Shown here: positions 13,490 through 23,370 of the stretch, one piece after another
How the letters are laid out: each line of letters begins with the position of its first letter
Position numbering within the stretch: position 1 is the first letter of the stretch
Source: Torymus aiolomorphi
Lineage: Eukaryota; Arthropoda; Insecta; Hymenoptera; Torymidae
Length of the DNA stretch: 64,000 nt
Assembly: GCA_036365515.1 (NCBI GenBank)
Contig: CM070873.1
Span: 193,184,104 to 193,248,103 of the forward strand
Direction of reading: 5' to 3'
Position numbers and translations under genes: made by a program
The notes under the pieces: generated by a model
The model's input: only the letters and a program-made list of their open reading frames with translations
What the model was told of the DNA's origin: nothing
The model's database searches: none

Positions 13490-14985
13490 GAAAAGGGCAG
13501 CGTCCGTATATAAGAGGCATCGTATAATGTATTTATCTTGTTTTTAATTCGAATTTGTTTCAATCAAATAAGTCCTAATTAATACAATATTTAATAAACA
13601 AAACTTACTAAATAAGTATATACTAATTAAACAAAGTTAATATTAAAAAATAAAGAAATATTAGAAATAAATATTCTAATTTATTTTGTCAGTCATTTTG
13701 CACTATATAATGAAAAAAATGAAATGATTGGATAATGATCGGATTTAGTCGTCCATTGTTTTCTACATTCGTATGATCCTATTAAAGAACGTATTAAAAT
13801 GTGTGGGGGGTATATAATTTTTCGTTTTTGTGAACTAAGATAGATTGAAACATTTACTAATTGCGAAAAATATTAATTTGAAAAGTTAATGTAAGAATAT
13901 AAAAACTTAAAATAAAAGGAAAAAAAACATTTAAAGAGGAATAATATAGGTACTTAAAATAAGCAATATTTTTTATTATTATTCATAATAGTATTCTTTC
14001 AGTATGACAATGTTTAGAAGTCCCCTCAAAATCGACAGAAATATTATTTATACGTCTGCCAAGAGTAAAGAGCCTTTGACTCTAAAAGTTGATTCTAAAT
14101 TGAAAACACTACAAATAATAATAACGTCGGTAAGGTAGAGCTCATTCTGTTCATCTCTGCATTATATGCAATTATCATTTTTTTATTTTTATCGAATTTC
14201 GGGAAAAGAGCTCTTTATTGCCCTTCGTAATGACAAAAATACACTATGTGTAAATTTTCAAGTTATTGCTCGTTATAGATTTTACAGGAAACGGGTTGAA
14301 AAATTTTCTACCAGTTTTTTATGAAAAATAATGAACAGAATTTCTGAAAAATTTATAGGTGTATTATTTATGCAATTACGGAGTGCAGTGAAGAGCTTCA
14401 TTCATCAAAAGTTGAATCTAAGATAAAAAAAATGTAAAAACTCATAACGTCGGTAAGGAAGAGCTCCCTTTATACACACACATTTCACATCGACTTAATA
14501 CAATATTTAATAAACTAAAAGTATTAAATAACTATGAATTAATTGATCAAAGTTAATATTAAAAAATAAAGTAATATTAAGAATAAATTTTCTAATGTAT
14601 CGTATCACTCATATTGCAGTATATAATGAAAAAAATGAAATGATCTAACAAGCGAGCGATAGCGTAATGGATAGCGTATTTGCGTAGTACCCAAGCGACC
14701 CTGGTTCGAATCTCCATCATGTAAAAAATTTTTCTGCGTTTTTTTCTGCGGTAAAATAGTGTAAAATTATTAACAATGTAAATATATGTAAAAATAGTTA
14801 GAATATTATTTAAATAATATTCTAAATTATAAAAATGTACCTTCAAATACGGGATTATATATACCCTTCGAAATTTATTGTTAGTAATATTTACTAAATA
14901 TTTTCTAATTAATTCACAATATTTATTCCTGAATCCTTCCAAAAATCTTTCATTGAAAGGATTCTGCAATAATACATGATTATAT
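13490..14985. repeat. Unique block of the satellite element, duplicated in inverse at about 61500-62990
   Basis: From the end of the satellite array to about 14985 the sequence matches the reverse complement of about 61500-62990 almost base for base. An incidental 125-codon frame is identical in both copies. The shared order is satellite edge, a GGGCAGCGTCCGTATATAAG word, AT-rich DNA, and a tRNA-like segment. It therefore belongs to one mobile or dispersed unit found twice in inverse orientation here. No protein-coding gene is recognised. Confidence 0.85.
14652..14720 (+). ncRNA. tRNA-derived (SINE-like) segment with A and B boxes
   Basis: A tRNA-type A box (ATAGCGTAATGGATAGCG, 14659-14676) is followed about 27 bp later by a B box (GGTTCGAATCT, 14703-14713), the spacing of an RNA polymerase III internal promoter. 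The T stem and acceptor stem pair poorly, so this is not a functional tRNA. It looks like a tRNA-derived SINE head. The A box resembles that of arginine tRNAs, but I do not assign an isotype. The same segment lies inverted at 61759-61829, where the T arm differs (CCCGG in place of CCCTG). Confidence 0.55.
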
Positions 14986-15716
14986 AACCTTCGAAATTTT
15001 TTGTTAGTAATATTTCCATTATATTTTCGAATTAATTCACAAAATTAATTCCTGAATCCTTTCAGACATCCTTCATTGGAAGGATTCTGTAATAATACGG
15101 GATTTATCCTCTTCAAATTTCTTGTTAGTAATATTTCCATAATATTTTCTAATTAATTCACAATATTAATTCCTGAATCCTTTCATACATCTTTCATAGA
15201 AAGGATTCAGGAATTAATTTTGTGAATTAATTCGAAAATATTATGGAAATATTACTAAAAAGAAATTTCAAAGGGTATAAATAACGTATTATTGCAGAAT
15301 CCTTCCAATGAAAGATGTCTGAAAGGATTCAGGAATTAATTTTGTGAATTAATTCGAAAATATTATGGAAATATTACTAAAAAGAAATTTCGAACAGTAT
15401 AAATCACGTATTATTACAGAATCCTTTCAATGAAAGATGTCTGAAAGGATTCAGGAATTAATTCACAAATTAATTCCTGAATCCTTTGAGACATCTTTCA
15501 TTGGAAGGATTCTGTAATAATACGGGATTTATCCGTCTTCCAAATTTCTTGTTAGTAATATTTTCATAATATTTTCGAATTAATTCACAAAATTAATTCC
15601 TGAATCCTTTCAGACACCTTTGATTGAAAGGATTCTGCAATAATATGTGATATTAATTCTGAAAGGATTCTGAAAGATTCTTTCAGAAATCATTCAGTGA
15701 AAGGATTCTGTAATGA

Positions 15717-15911
15717 TGCTATGTCCGGGGTATTTTCCTTTCAGAATTATTTCAGGAAATAATTTTGAAATATCTTTTAGTAACCTTTTGGTAATAATCC
15801 ATGAATCCTTTCAGAAATCTTCTATTGAATAAATTTTGCAATGATATTATAAATTATTTTTGAATTATTCCATTGAATTAATTCTGAAAGGAAAATACCC
15901 CGGACATAGCA
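15717..15911. mobile_element. 195-bp foldback MITE nested in the satellite element
   Basis: The ends TGCTATGTCCGGGGTATTTT and the exact inverse at 15892-15911 form about 33 bp of near-perfect terminal inverted repeat ending in TAATTCTGAAAGG. The interior is AT-rich and non-coding. The flanking GTAATGA/ATTATTAC words belong to the host repeat. The superfamily is not recognised. Confidence 0.65.
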
Positions 15912-16198
15912 TTATTACAGAATCCTTTCACTGAATGATTTCTGAAAGAATAAAATTATTTCATGCATTCTTTCAGAATCCTTTCAGAATTAATACATGC
16001 TGTGTGGGTTGCCTAATATTATAACATTATTCAATTTATTATTTATGCTGAATACTACATTTGTGTTAAGGCGTGTAAAAAAATTTTTTGTGAAGCCTTC
16101 TAATTCTTTAACAAAAGGTAAACTTATGAAAGTCTTATTAACACTAATATTTCCATGTGAGGAACTAAATGTCGAGCAAATCTTTTTTAGTCTTTTTT

Positions 16199-16925
16199 TT
16201 ATAAGAAGTTAAGTAAATCTAGTGGATAATTATTATATTTTAAGACATCTTTAATGAAAAAAATATTTTTTTTGTGAAAGGATTTATGCGACAGCTTTAT
16301 TGCCCGATCAACCAAGCTATAAATAATCGCAATTTTATTCACCAAAGCATGGTGAGAATTAAAATTGAGATATCTGCCAAAGAAAGTAGGTTTTCTATAC
16401 CAATTCGTTATAATATATCTATGATAATTAATCATTATTTCTAAATCAAGAAAACTAATACTATTGTTTTTGAATCTTTCTACTGTAAACTGCAAGTTAT
16501 CATACAAATTAAAGACGTCTAAGGTATGTTCTATGTCATTTTTTTGTGTACATAATATAATATCATCTACATACCGAAAATAAAACAAAGGCTTGGACTG
16601 TAATTTGTTTATACAATGTAATTCTAGATCCTCCATAACAATATCAGATAAAATAGGACTAATCGAGTTTCCCATTGCACAACCAAAAGTTTGTCTATAA
16701 AATTTTTCATTAAACTGAAAAAAATTATTATTTAATATGAACTTAATAACTTTAATAAATTCAGAGTAATTCAGATTGATTTTATTATACAGTTGGTGCC
16801 ATCTCTTTTCTATAGCATTGTACACCAAATATTCAGGTACATTTGTGAATAAACTGACAACATCCAAGCTAATAATTTCGTGGTCGTGCGGAATTAGAAT
16901 ATTATCAATCTTTTCTTTAGTTTTT
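16199..16925 (-). pseudogene. PLE-1 reverse transcriptase domain fragment
   Basis: The frame holds LDVVSLFTNVP (RT motif A region of Penelope elements), FGCAMGNSISPILSD (motif B) and YFRYVDDII (the YVDD catalytic box), then SFLDLEI and NWYRKPTF. All are diagnostic of Penelope-like reverse transcriptase, related to telomerase RT. The frame stops at 16199. Further gene sequence up to about 16010 is out of frame, and then the satellite element cuts it. The N-terminal half is missing. It pairs with 17003-17230 as an inverted repeat. Confidence 0.9.
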
Positions 16926-17002
16926 CGCTATTGTCAATATGAGAAAAAGGAGTTTCTAATTATTTTGTAAGAATTTTGCGAAAAATTTTGAATAAAATAA
17001 GA
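16926..17002. other. Junction between head-to-head Penelope copies
   Basis: About 75 bp of AT-rich sequence separates the 5'-truncated ends of the minus-strand and plus-strand copies. It has no match in either copy that I can see. The flanking Penelope segments (about 16642-16850 and 17003-17230) are inverted repeats of each other. Confidence 0.5.
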
Positions 17003-17016
17003 ATGTACCTGACTAT

Positions 17017-17230
17017 TTGGTGTATAATGCTATAGAAAAGAGATGGCACCAACTGTATAATAAAATCAATCTGAATTGCTCTGAATTTATTAAAGTTATT
17101 AAGTTCATATTAAATAATAATTTTTTTCAGTTTAATGAAAAATTTTATAGACAAACTTTTGGTTGTGCGATGGGAAACACGATTAGTCCTATTTTATCTG
17201 ATATTGTTATGGAGGATCTAGAATTACATT
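17017..17230 (+). pseudogene. PLE-2 reverse transcriptase, 5' fragment
   Basis: The frame reads through the palm segment FGCAMGNTISPILSD and breaks off at MEDLELH, exactly at the Polinton target site. It is about 97 percent identical in protein to the corresponding minus-strand copy (NCSEF against NYSEF, NTIS against NSIS). The remainder of the gene lies at 58055-59026. Confidence 0.85.
17225..17230 (+). repeat. Left 6-bp target site duplication of the Polinton (TACATT)
   Basis: TACATT lies directly before the element end AGTAGTATAACTAGG. The same six bases follow the other end at 58049-58054. Polintons/Mavericks make 6-bp duplications through their retroviral-type integrase. Confidence 0.95.
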
Positions 17231-17644
17231 AGTAGTATAACTAGGCCGGTTCTGCCCCCCCCCCCCCCCCCCGCCACTCGGCCACGGGCCGACCTGTGTA
17301 GCGTTCTGATAGGTTGTGACGGGCAGGTGAGTCGCCAACCACTTTCGAGAAGCTTCTACCCTTCCATTTGTAATGACGTCGTCAAATAAAAATTATCCGT
17401 ATTTTATTGTCACATTTTTGCATGATTTTTACCCAGCGGCGGCGCGCGCGCGAGGACTAGCATCTTACCGCGGTGACAAGCTGGACGACCGCGGGGATGA
17501 GCTGATTCGCGCGGCGGGTGCGCGGAGATGAGCATATTACCGCGGTCATTAGCATACACCGCCCGCGTGTAAGCATATTTACCGCGTTGATAAGCTGACT
17601 TTCGCGGGCATTAGTCTATCGTCGCTGGTAAGATATTTACCGCG
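17231..17644 (+). repeat. Polinton left terminal inverted repeat
   Basis: It matches the reverse complement of 57601-58048. Near the tip is a run of 18 C, opposite a shorter G run on the right, so the tract length has drifted. Next come segments such as CGACCTGTGTAGCGTTCTGA and CTTCTACCCTTCCATTTGTA shared by both ends, then a GC-rich inner half with a degenerate repeat array. Confidence 0.9.
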
Positions 17645-17690
17645 CTGATCAGCTGATCACCGCGGCGCGCTCATCGTGTGATACCGCGTG
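17455..17690 (+). repeat. Degenerate array of about 21-bp ACCGCGG...AGCT units in the TIR
   Basis: Units of the form TTACCGCGG-TNAT-NAGCTG or -AGCATA recur about every 18-26 bp: ACCGCGGTGACAAGCT, ACCGCGGGGATGAGCT, ACCGCGGTCATTAGCA, ACCGCGTTGATAAGCT and ACCGCGCTGATCAGCT. About ten degenerate copies are visible here and again, inverted, in the right TIR. The conserved CCGCGG core is palindromic. Function unknown. Binding sites for a replication or integration protein would fit the position. Confidence 0.7.
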
Positions 17691-17930
17691 CGCATCGGTC
17701 GCGCGGACAAGCTTATACGCTGCATGCTATAAGCGAATACTTCACGCTAGCAATTTTATTCGATGATTTCCAAAGGGATCTATGGGTAGAAGAAATTAAA
17801 ACAGTAATATATGATATTCATAAAGTTTATTAAACATAATTTTTTACAAGTGTTGTATAAGTTTTCATATTATATTAGCATTAAAGTGTACATTAAATAC
17901 AATCTCTTCTTAAAGGTGGCACCAAAATCT
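17691..17930. other. Left subterminal Polinton region, no gene seen
   Basis: This AT-rich spacer lies between the TIR and the 3' end of the major capsid gene. It holds no recognisable gene. It should contain the 3' untranslated region of the capsid message. Confidence 0.5.
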
Positions 17931-18115
17931 CTAGACTAATTTCTTAATATCCCCACTTATGGGATTATATTCGATAATACGGTCGTGTAAAATCAAGCAG
18001 CAGGCTGATGTCTGTGCTGGATAATTCTCTTTAGCTTCAAATTCAAGACGAACATCAACTGGGGCCTGCTTCAGCAACTCGTTCTGTTTTAAGCAGTCAA
18101 TGACAACTAAAGGAG
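17931..18115 (-). pseudogene. MCP: Major capsid protein, C-terminal end (separated by BEL insertion)
   Basis: The minus-strand frame continues the capsid protein broken at 32459. It opens with the PLVVIDC segment and runs through VDVRLEFEA, CLILHDRIIEYNP and a stop. This is the usual C-terminal end of the Polinton double-jelly-roll major capsid protein, with the VRLEFE strand and the IEY box. The reading frame on this side is open. The retrotransposon complex at 18116-32453 inserted between an NAP codon run on the far side and PLVV here, with duplicated AGGAG (plus strand) marking the event. Confidence 0.85.
18111..18115 (+). repeat. Left 5-bp target duplication of BEL/Pao insertion (AGGAG)
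   Basis: AGGAG abuts the TGTTTGAG terminus. The same five bases follow the CAAACA terminus at 32454-32458. BEL/Pao elements typically make 4-6 bp duplications. Confidence 0.85.
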
Positions 18116-19774
18116 TGTTTGAGAATTCCATAATTTATAATGACGACATGCTGTGGGTGTTTACAAAATAAATTGAGAGCCAAACACTTCAGTCAATTAA
18201 ACTATAATAAATTCCATTACTATAAAATATAAATTACTATTACATAATTGTCGATATAAAAGTTGTTTCAAGAATAAGTATAAAATGTGTGAGATGTTAC
18301 AATTAAATAGTTGAGTGTATGACTGTTACATAATTCTGAGTGTGTGAATGTTACAAAATTCTGTGAGTATTGGTGAGTTTGCTGTTTGAGTGTATGAGTT
18401 TTCTGTGTGACGTTGCGAATCACTGATGAGAGTGCTAACCATACAATAAGCAACTCAATCAATTATTATTGAGTTGATTGTGGTTGAGTTTTCAATGAGA
18501 TGACACGATTAGGTATTACTGACCTAATCGTGCCTGAGTATTTCCTAATTATACCGCGTGGCTATGCGTTCCGTATAGCATCGCAACTTTGTATAAAATG
18601 GCCGCATGTAATTGAGTTGTTACCTTCTCGCACGTAGAGGTTATATTAATCCTTACGCTGATGAGTTGGTCGAGTGATGGTGATTCCGCAACAAAGATGA
18701 GCAGTTGAGAAGAGCCGTATGTTGAGCATGATGATTAAAATGAGACAGCCGGTGAGATGAGTGCTGAGGATGCGAAGCAGCCAATGAGAGAGGCCATGTC
18801 AGCAATCCTGTTGAGTTTGGCATAGCAGTTGCTGAGATGTGTCGCCTCGTTACTCGCTAGATGCAGCAAGCCGTCCTGGGTTGCGCATTGCGACACAGTC
18901 CTGCTGTAAGGAGTTGCCATATGAGAATGTCTGGGTGAGAAGCTGCCTCGTGGTGTGCTCAAACCATCGAGCACCGGTGAGAAAAATGCCGCATGAGTAT
19001 CACCGCCGTGTGAGAAGTTTCCGTGTGAGAACACCAGTGAAGCCTCCTCCTTGAGAGCAGCCTCCAAAGTGCAGCAGATGCTGTTTGAGTATCACCGCCG
19101 TGTGAGAATCACTGCCGCACTAGAAGATGCCGCACGACCAACCCAAGCACTTCGTGGCAAGCACGCAATGGATTATACCGTGTGAGAACTGCTGCTGTAT
19201 GATCGTAGCCGCGTGAGCCGATGCCGTATGATATCCATGTGGAGAGATGTGCAAGATCACACTTGAGTCCATCCGATGAGAATTGCCGAGGATGTCCGCA
19301 CTGAATCTCCACGTGGCCTACCGTTACATGAGTGGAGTTTGAGAAGAGTAAAAATGCCACACTTGAGTCCATCCGGTGTGAGAGCTGCCGAACTTGTACA
19401 CTGAAACTCTCCACGAGGCCGACCGTTTCAGAGCGAGAGTTTGACCAGATTGAGCGAGAATGCCGTGAGAGGCAGCCATGCGGCCTCGTGGCGATCACGC
19501 CGTTCAGACTTTTACAGCGACAGACTGACTGAGCACTTCCGTCTTCTTCCTCGTCTCGTTGTTCCCGAGGAGTGAGTCAAATCACCGTCTCTCTCATTTA
19601 CATGTGTAAGCATGAGAGAGACAGTATGATTTTTGCCGTATTCGGCTAATCAGGGTTGCGATTCAGCTGTTCCGCAGAGAGCAGCTGATGAGTGCTGCCG
19701 TCGCCCGGCCGCCTGCTGAGTTATCCCTCAGTCGCGCAACCGCGGGAAATTCATAACTTGATATTTTCCAAACA
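18116..19774 (-). repeat. BEL/Pao 3' LTR (1659 bp)
   Basis: Bounded by TGTTTG and CAAACA, perfect short inverted ends of an LTR. Interior side: a purine-rich GGCGGGCGGAA tract in sense lies directly outside, as expected of a polypurine primer. Most of the LTR carries an extreme density of TGAG on the plus strand. The LTR homologues at 23371 onward lack about 200 bp at the U3 end. Confidence 0.8.
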
Positions 19775-19785
19775 TTCCGCCCGCC
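19775..19785 (-). other. BEL/Pao polypurine tract
   Basis: Read in sense, GGCGGGCGGAA directly precedes the LTR start TGTTTGG. The position and composition fit the plus-strand primer of an LTR retroelement. Confidence 0.65.
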
Positions 19786-22700
19786 ATCAACCGATAGGTT
19801 GATTAAAATTCCGATGATGCTGGTTTGATGGCGAGTTGCTGACTTCCGAGTGGATTGAGAGGTCGCCGTCTTGAGTTTCTTCTTATATGGTTGTGAGTTC
19901 TCTAATGACGTAGTCCAATATCTTCTGATAGTAGCCATATACTATATGAGGATTATCCGTATTGAGTACCATGAACTCCACTTGATTTCGTGAGATAAGT
20001 GATGCCTTTTTGATGTTGATTGAGACCGTTGTTGAGACGATTTGCTGCCAGAGTTACTGAGTCATCAATGAAGGAGTTTCCCAACTGGACAGCTGAAATG
20101 CATTGACAGTTAGAAACCAAGTGAAATATTGAGTTTAATATTTTGATGATGAGAACAAAGCCAACGTGAGTGTATCTTCTGAATCCTTTTGGAGTGGTCG
20201 TAACGGCTTTGAGTTGAGCAAACCTTCACTTGAGTCAGCCATGATGAAATTCCAATTTGAGAATAATGTTGTACATGGTCTATTGGCGATGAAGTATTAT
20301 TGATTTCACCATTGCTTTCCACTTACATCATACGAAATGCTGCAGGTGGGTTGAGTATCCATGGAGTACCATCATTGATGAGAGTTGTACCAAGTTGAGT
20401 TTTTGTTGAGAATGTTGCGAAGGTAGTTCTCCATTTAAAATAAACCATATGTAAGCCGTAATGAAACCATTCGGATGAGTAGCCACTGACCACGTATGGA
20501 TGAACAGTTGATGACAATGTTGTAAGAGAGCACACAAATACAAATCCAGCACTTGTATGTTTTGGATTCACACCCCTCCGATGAGTTGATGAGTGGTCTT
20601 GCTAAATTGATCCCAGTGTGAGTGAAGGGTGGTGATGGAGTGATCCAGTGCCCTGGATAGTTGACCCATGAGTTGCTGAGTCCGATGAGTCCGATACCTT
20701 GCACAAGTCACAGAATTCGGAATGAATGACTTGGCCGGAACTCCGCTTCCAATAATCCAAATTTCCTGCCTGATGTGTGCAAGTGAGTTTTCTCGGTGCC
20801 ACCGAGAGATATTGTTATGTGAGAATGCCGAATGATCAGTGATGAGTTGACTGCACCGTAGAAATGTAGCTGGAGATTGAGTAATATTCTAGTTGAGGTT
20901 TTTAACCGACCTCCTACGTAGATAATTCCTTCTGAGTGGATGTATGCAGTCAATCTATTGAATAGATTATTCCGTGGGACTTGAGAATTTTCAGCATAGT
21001 AAGTTCAAGATGGAAATTAACTTGCTGAGTTTTCTTGATCCAGAAGAATTTTTCTTTGCTGATCAGATCAGCTGTGAGTCTCGTCTCTGTTGAATTTTCC
21101 CTTTTGCGGACGAGATCCCATGAATTTTCCGAATGGGATGTGGCTGCAGTGAGTGTGACCTTTGCCTCTTTCTGGAGGGTGTTCCTCGTTTTATGAGACT
21201 ACTTGAGATGGTCATGATGATTAATTGCCTTTGGTAGTTGGAATTATTCTTTAAGTGAGTGCAACCCTGGTTCCAACAGATTCCTTCCATCATGAGGCAC
21301 GTGAGATTATGCGTGTGCATACCATATTCTGATCTGTCCATAAATGAGCATGAGCGCTTGGCAACTGAACATTGTCCAAAAATTTCTGAGTAACCTTGCC
21401 GCTCTGAACTCCAACCTTGATATGGAGTTCGGGGTGAGTGTTGCCTTCCTTCTTGATGAGACTAGGAATAATAAGCCAATTGTGAGAAATGTGGTTTACC
21501 GTGGGGTGCTGTAGCCGTTGCCTATTGCGAAGCATTCGAAAAGCCATAAGTTTTGAGAACCGAATTCAATTGAGTGAGATCTTCTCGAATTTGCAGCCAT
21601 TCTTCGCAATTGAGTTAAACTTGTTTGTCCCATGAGTACTTGAGTAGCCACAGCTCTTGTAGGAGACTTTGAAAGAATAACCACAGATGAGATTGTCCAT
21701 GCGGGATCGAATAGTGGTGAGTTTTGAAAGAGAATTATCCAGTTGTGATTATTTCTTGAGTGAGCGGCAATATCATTCAGATGTGAATTTAATTGATATT
21801 GAAATCCGTTATAAATTGAGTAATCTCGTGACGCAATCATCATAATCTATAGCTTGAATTGCTGGTAAGTAATTCCTTGAGAAACATCGGCAAATTGAGT
21901 TTGCACTTGGCTAATGAATAGCCGCCCGCCGTACAGAACCCTGATAACTGCATGGCCCTTGTGCATGATTGTGTCCTTTCATATAACTCCGCCGAAGTTG
22001 TCATCCATATCCTTCCAAAGAGGATTGAGTCTGTTGCTCGCGGATTATTGGTTCCTTTATTCGTCACCAGCTGAAGAAGAGTGCAGATATCCAAGTAACA
22101 TTGCTCGTGTTCCATATGTGACTTTTGCTTAAACGAAGTATGTGAGCTGGTCCGGCTCATCCATCCATAAAATGCGCAATACCAACCGTTGTAGATGCTA
22201 TCATGATTGCAATTGACAGCAACTGCTTGAGGTACGCTTGAGCTTTGCCAAATGAGTTGTTCAGTACATCAGCCGAGGTTTGAGATAATCTTACTTGATG
22301 ATTTGCGATAGGTTCTATCACACTGCTCTTGATAAGGTTAGGTTGGTAATTTGACCATAATAGTCAGCACCTGTGAGTACATCCACAGATTGAGATTTCC
22401 AAAAGGTACGATCTGCCAAGCGTAATTTCTGCGTATGGTTCCACATAAGCTGCTCACATTTCTCTGATATCAGAGTTGATAAGACTTGGTATATAATGTG
22501 AGCAGTGATCCTAGCCTTGAGAGTTTTATGGATGGGCTTTAAGTCTATATGAAACTTTCCTAATGTATGAGTTGATTCCGTACCTCCAATTTCAATGATT
22601 GGGATAGATGAGCGTTGCCATAGACCGTTGAGTCTTTGAATAGCATCATTTGAAATAAATCATAATTCTGATTTTGAATGGATTAATCCAAGTTTGTGAG

Positions 22701-23278
22701 GTGTCACCGGTGTGTTGTAACATTCCAAATGCAGTGGCAATTATTGACGATTAAGTAACTAAGTATTGCAGTTGAGTTGACCTTGAATGTAAATGATTGC
22801 GCCAAAATTCAAATTTTGAGTGATTTTTATCCAAGTGATAAATCTTGAGTGAAAATTCCTTGGTCTTGCACCTATGTGAGACGTGCGGTTATTGATGCAT
22901 AAATCCAAAAATCTGAAGCACATTGCAATTGTAAGAAAAGTAAGAAGAGTGTAATGGCATCTCTCCATCTCGATGCAACCGTTGATTATTGTAACCGCCA
23001 CAATATAAGAGTGAAATTACTCCAATAGGAGCAATTGTGATGAGTAATGCCTATTCAATGTATCACTTTCGGTTGAGATGTCCTTGTAGAATTCCTGTGA
23101 GGAATCTTGCTGAGTTAACTGCTAAGGCAGCGCTGAATTTGTACGTCCACACAGTGATCCACAAGTAGTGATGAGTTTCATTGAGGTTGTCTGTTTGAGA
23201 GTTGAGAGTGTCCAAGTCACTGGTGAGAATCGCATCCATGAGTCTGTCAATCTCCTTGGCCTCAGCACCCTCAGCCAT
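19775..23278 (-). pseudogene. BEL/Pao gag-pol remnant
   Basis: Minus-strand translations in shifting frames show BEL pol segments. About 21290-21440 is an RNase H piece with PSAHAHLWTD. About 20700-20950 is the pre-integrase segment with VGGRLKTS, LIIRHSH and LGGTEKTH. About 20440-20680 is integrase sequence with PSPPFTHTG and KTYKC. VVSGYSSE lies near 20500. A frame opening MAEGAEAKEIDRLMDAIL at 23278, shortly after the primer site, may be the start of gag. Frameshifts are frequent, and several come from 2-4 bp insertions that create ACTCA in sense. Not functional. Confidence 0.7.
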
Positions 23279-23351
23279 GATCCAATGTATGTAAACAGTT
23301 CAGTTAATGAGTAAAATGCACTGACTCTAACACACACCACAGCATGTTTTA

Positions 23352-23370
23352 TCCGGCTCGAAGGACCAAA
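23352..23370 (-). other. BEL/Pao primer-binding site region
   Basis: In sense, directly after the LTR end CTCAAACA, the sequence is TTTGGTCCTTCGAGCCGG. This segment at the LTR-internal junction is characteristic of BEL/Pao elements, where a tRNA primes minus-strand synthesis. I do not assign the tRNA. Confidence 0.65.

Larger units (their letters stand above)
2999..16008. mobile_element. 13,010-bp TIR-flanked, satellite-filled non-autonomous element
   Basis: The ends are CCCATACAGCATG at the left and the inverse of CCCACACAGCATG at the right (12 of 13 identical). Outside these, the Penelope gene rejoins exactly as in PLE-2 except for a doubled TT (2997-2998 and 16009-16010). The interval therefore behaves as one inserted unit with short terminal inverted repeats and a 2-bp duplication. 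The interior holds a tandem satellite array (about 3040-13480), a 1.5-kb block with a tRNA-like promoter (13490-14985) and palindromic AT-rich DNA with a small nested foldback (14986-16008). No transposase is present. Confidence 0.65.
1139..16925 (-). mobile_element. Penelope-like retroelement copy 1 (PLE-1), minus strand, interrupted
   Basis: Read on the minus strand, this copy has a reverse transcriptase (RT) piece (16199-16925), then a GIY-YIG piece (2732-2998), then a C-terminal tail and 3' region down to 1139. All parts match the plus-strand copy near 17003-17230 and 58055-59583. Two large insertions separate the parts: a foldback element and a 13-kb satellite-bearing element. The 5' end is truncated near 16925, where similarity to Penelope protein stops. 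Boundaries are set by comparison of the two copies, so they are accurate to tens of bases. Confidence 0.8.

Noticed and set aside
14652..14720. A functional tRNA gene
   Set aside because: The T stem and acceptor stem do not pair well enough, so a tRNA-derived SINE-like segment is the better reading.
14592..14969. 125-codon open frame identical in two places (also 61511-61888)
   Set aside because: Identity comes from the recent duplication of the whole non-coding block. The frame runs through the tRNA-like segment and has no domain.
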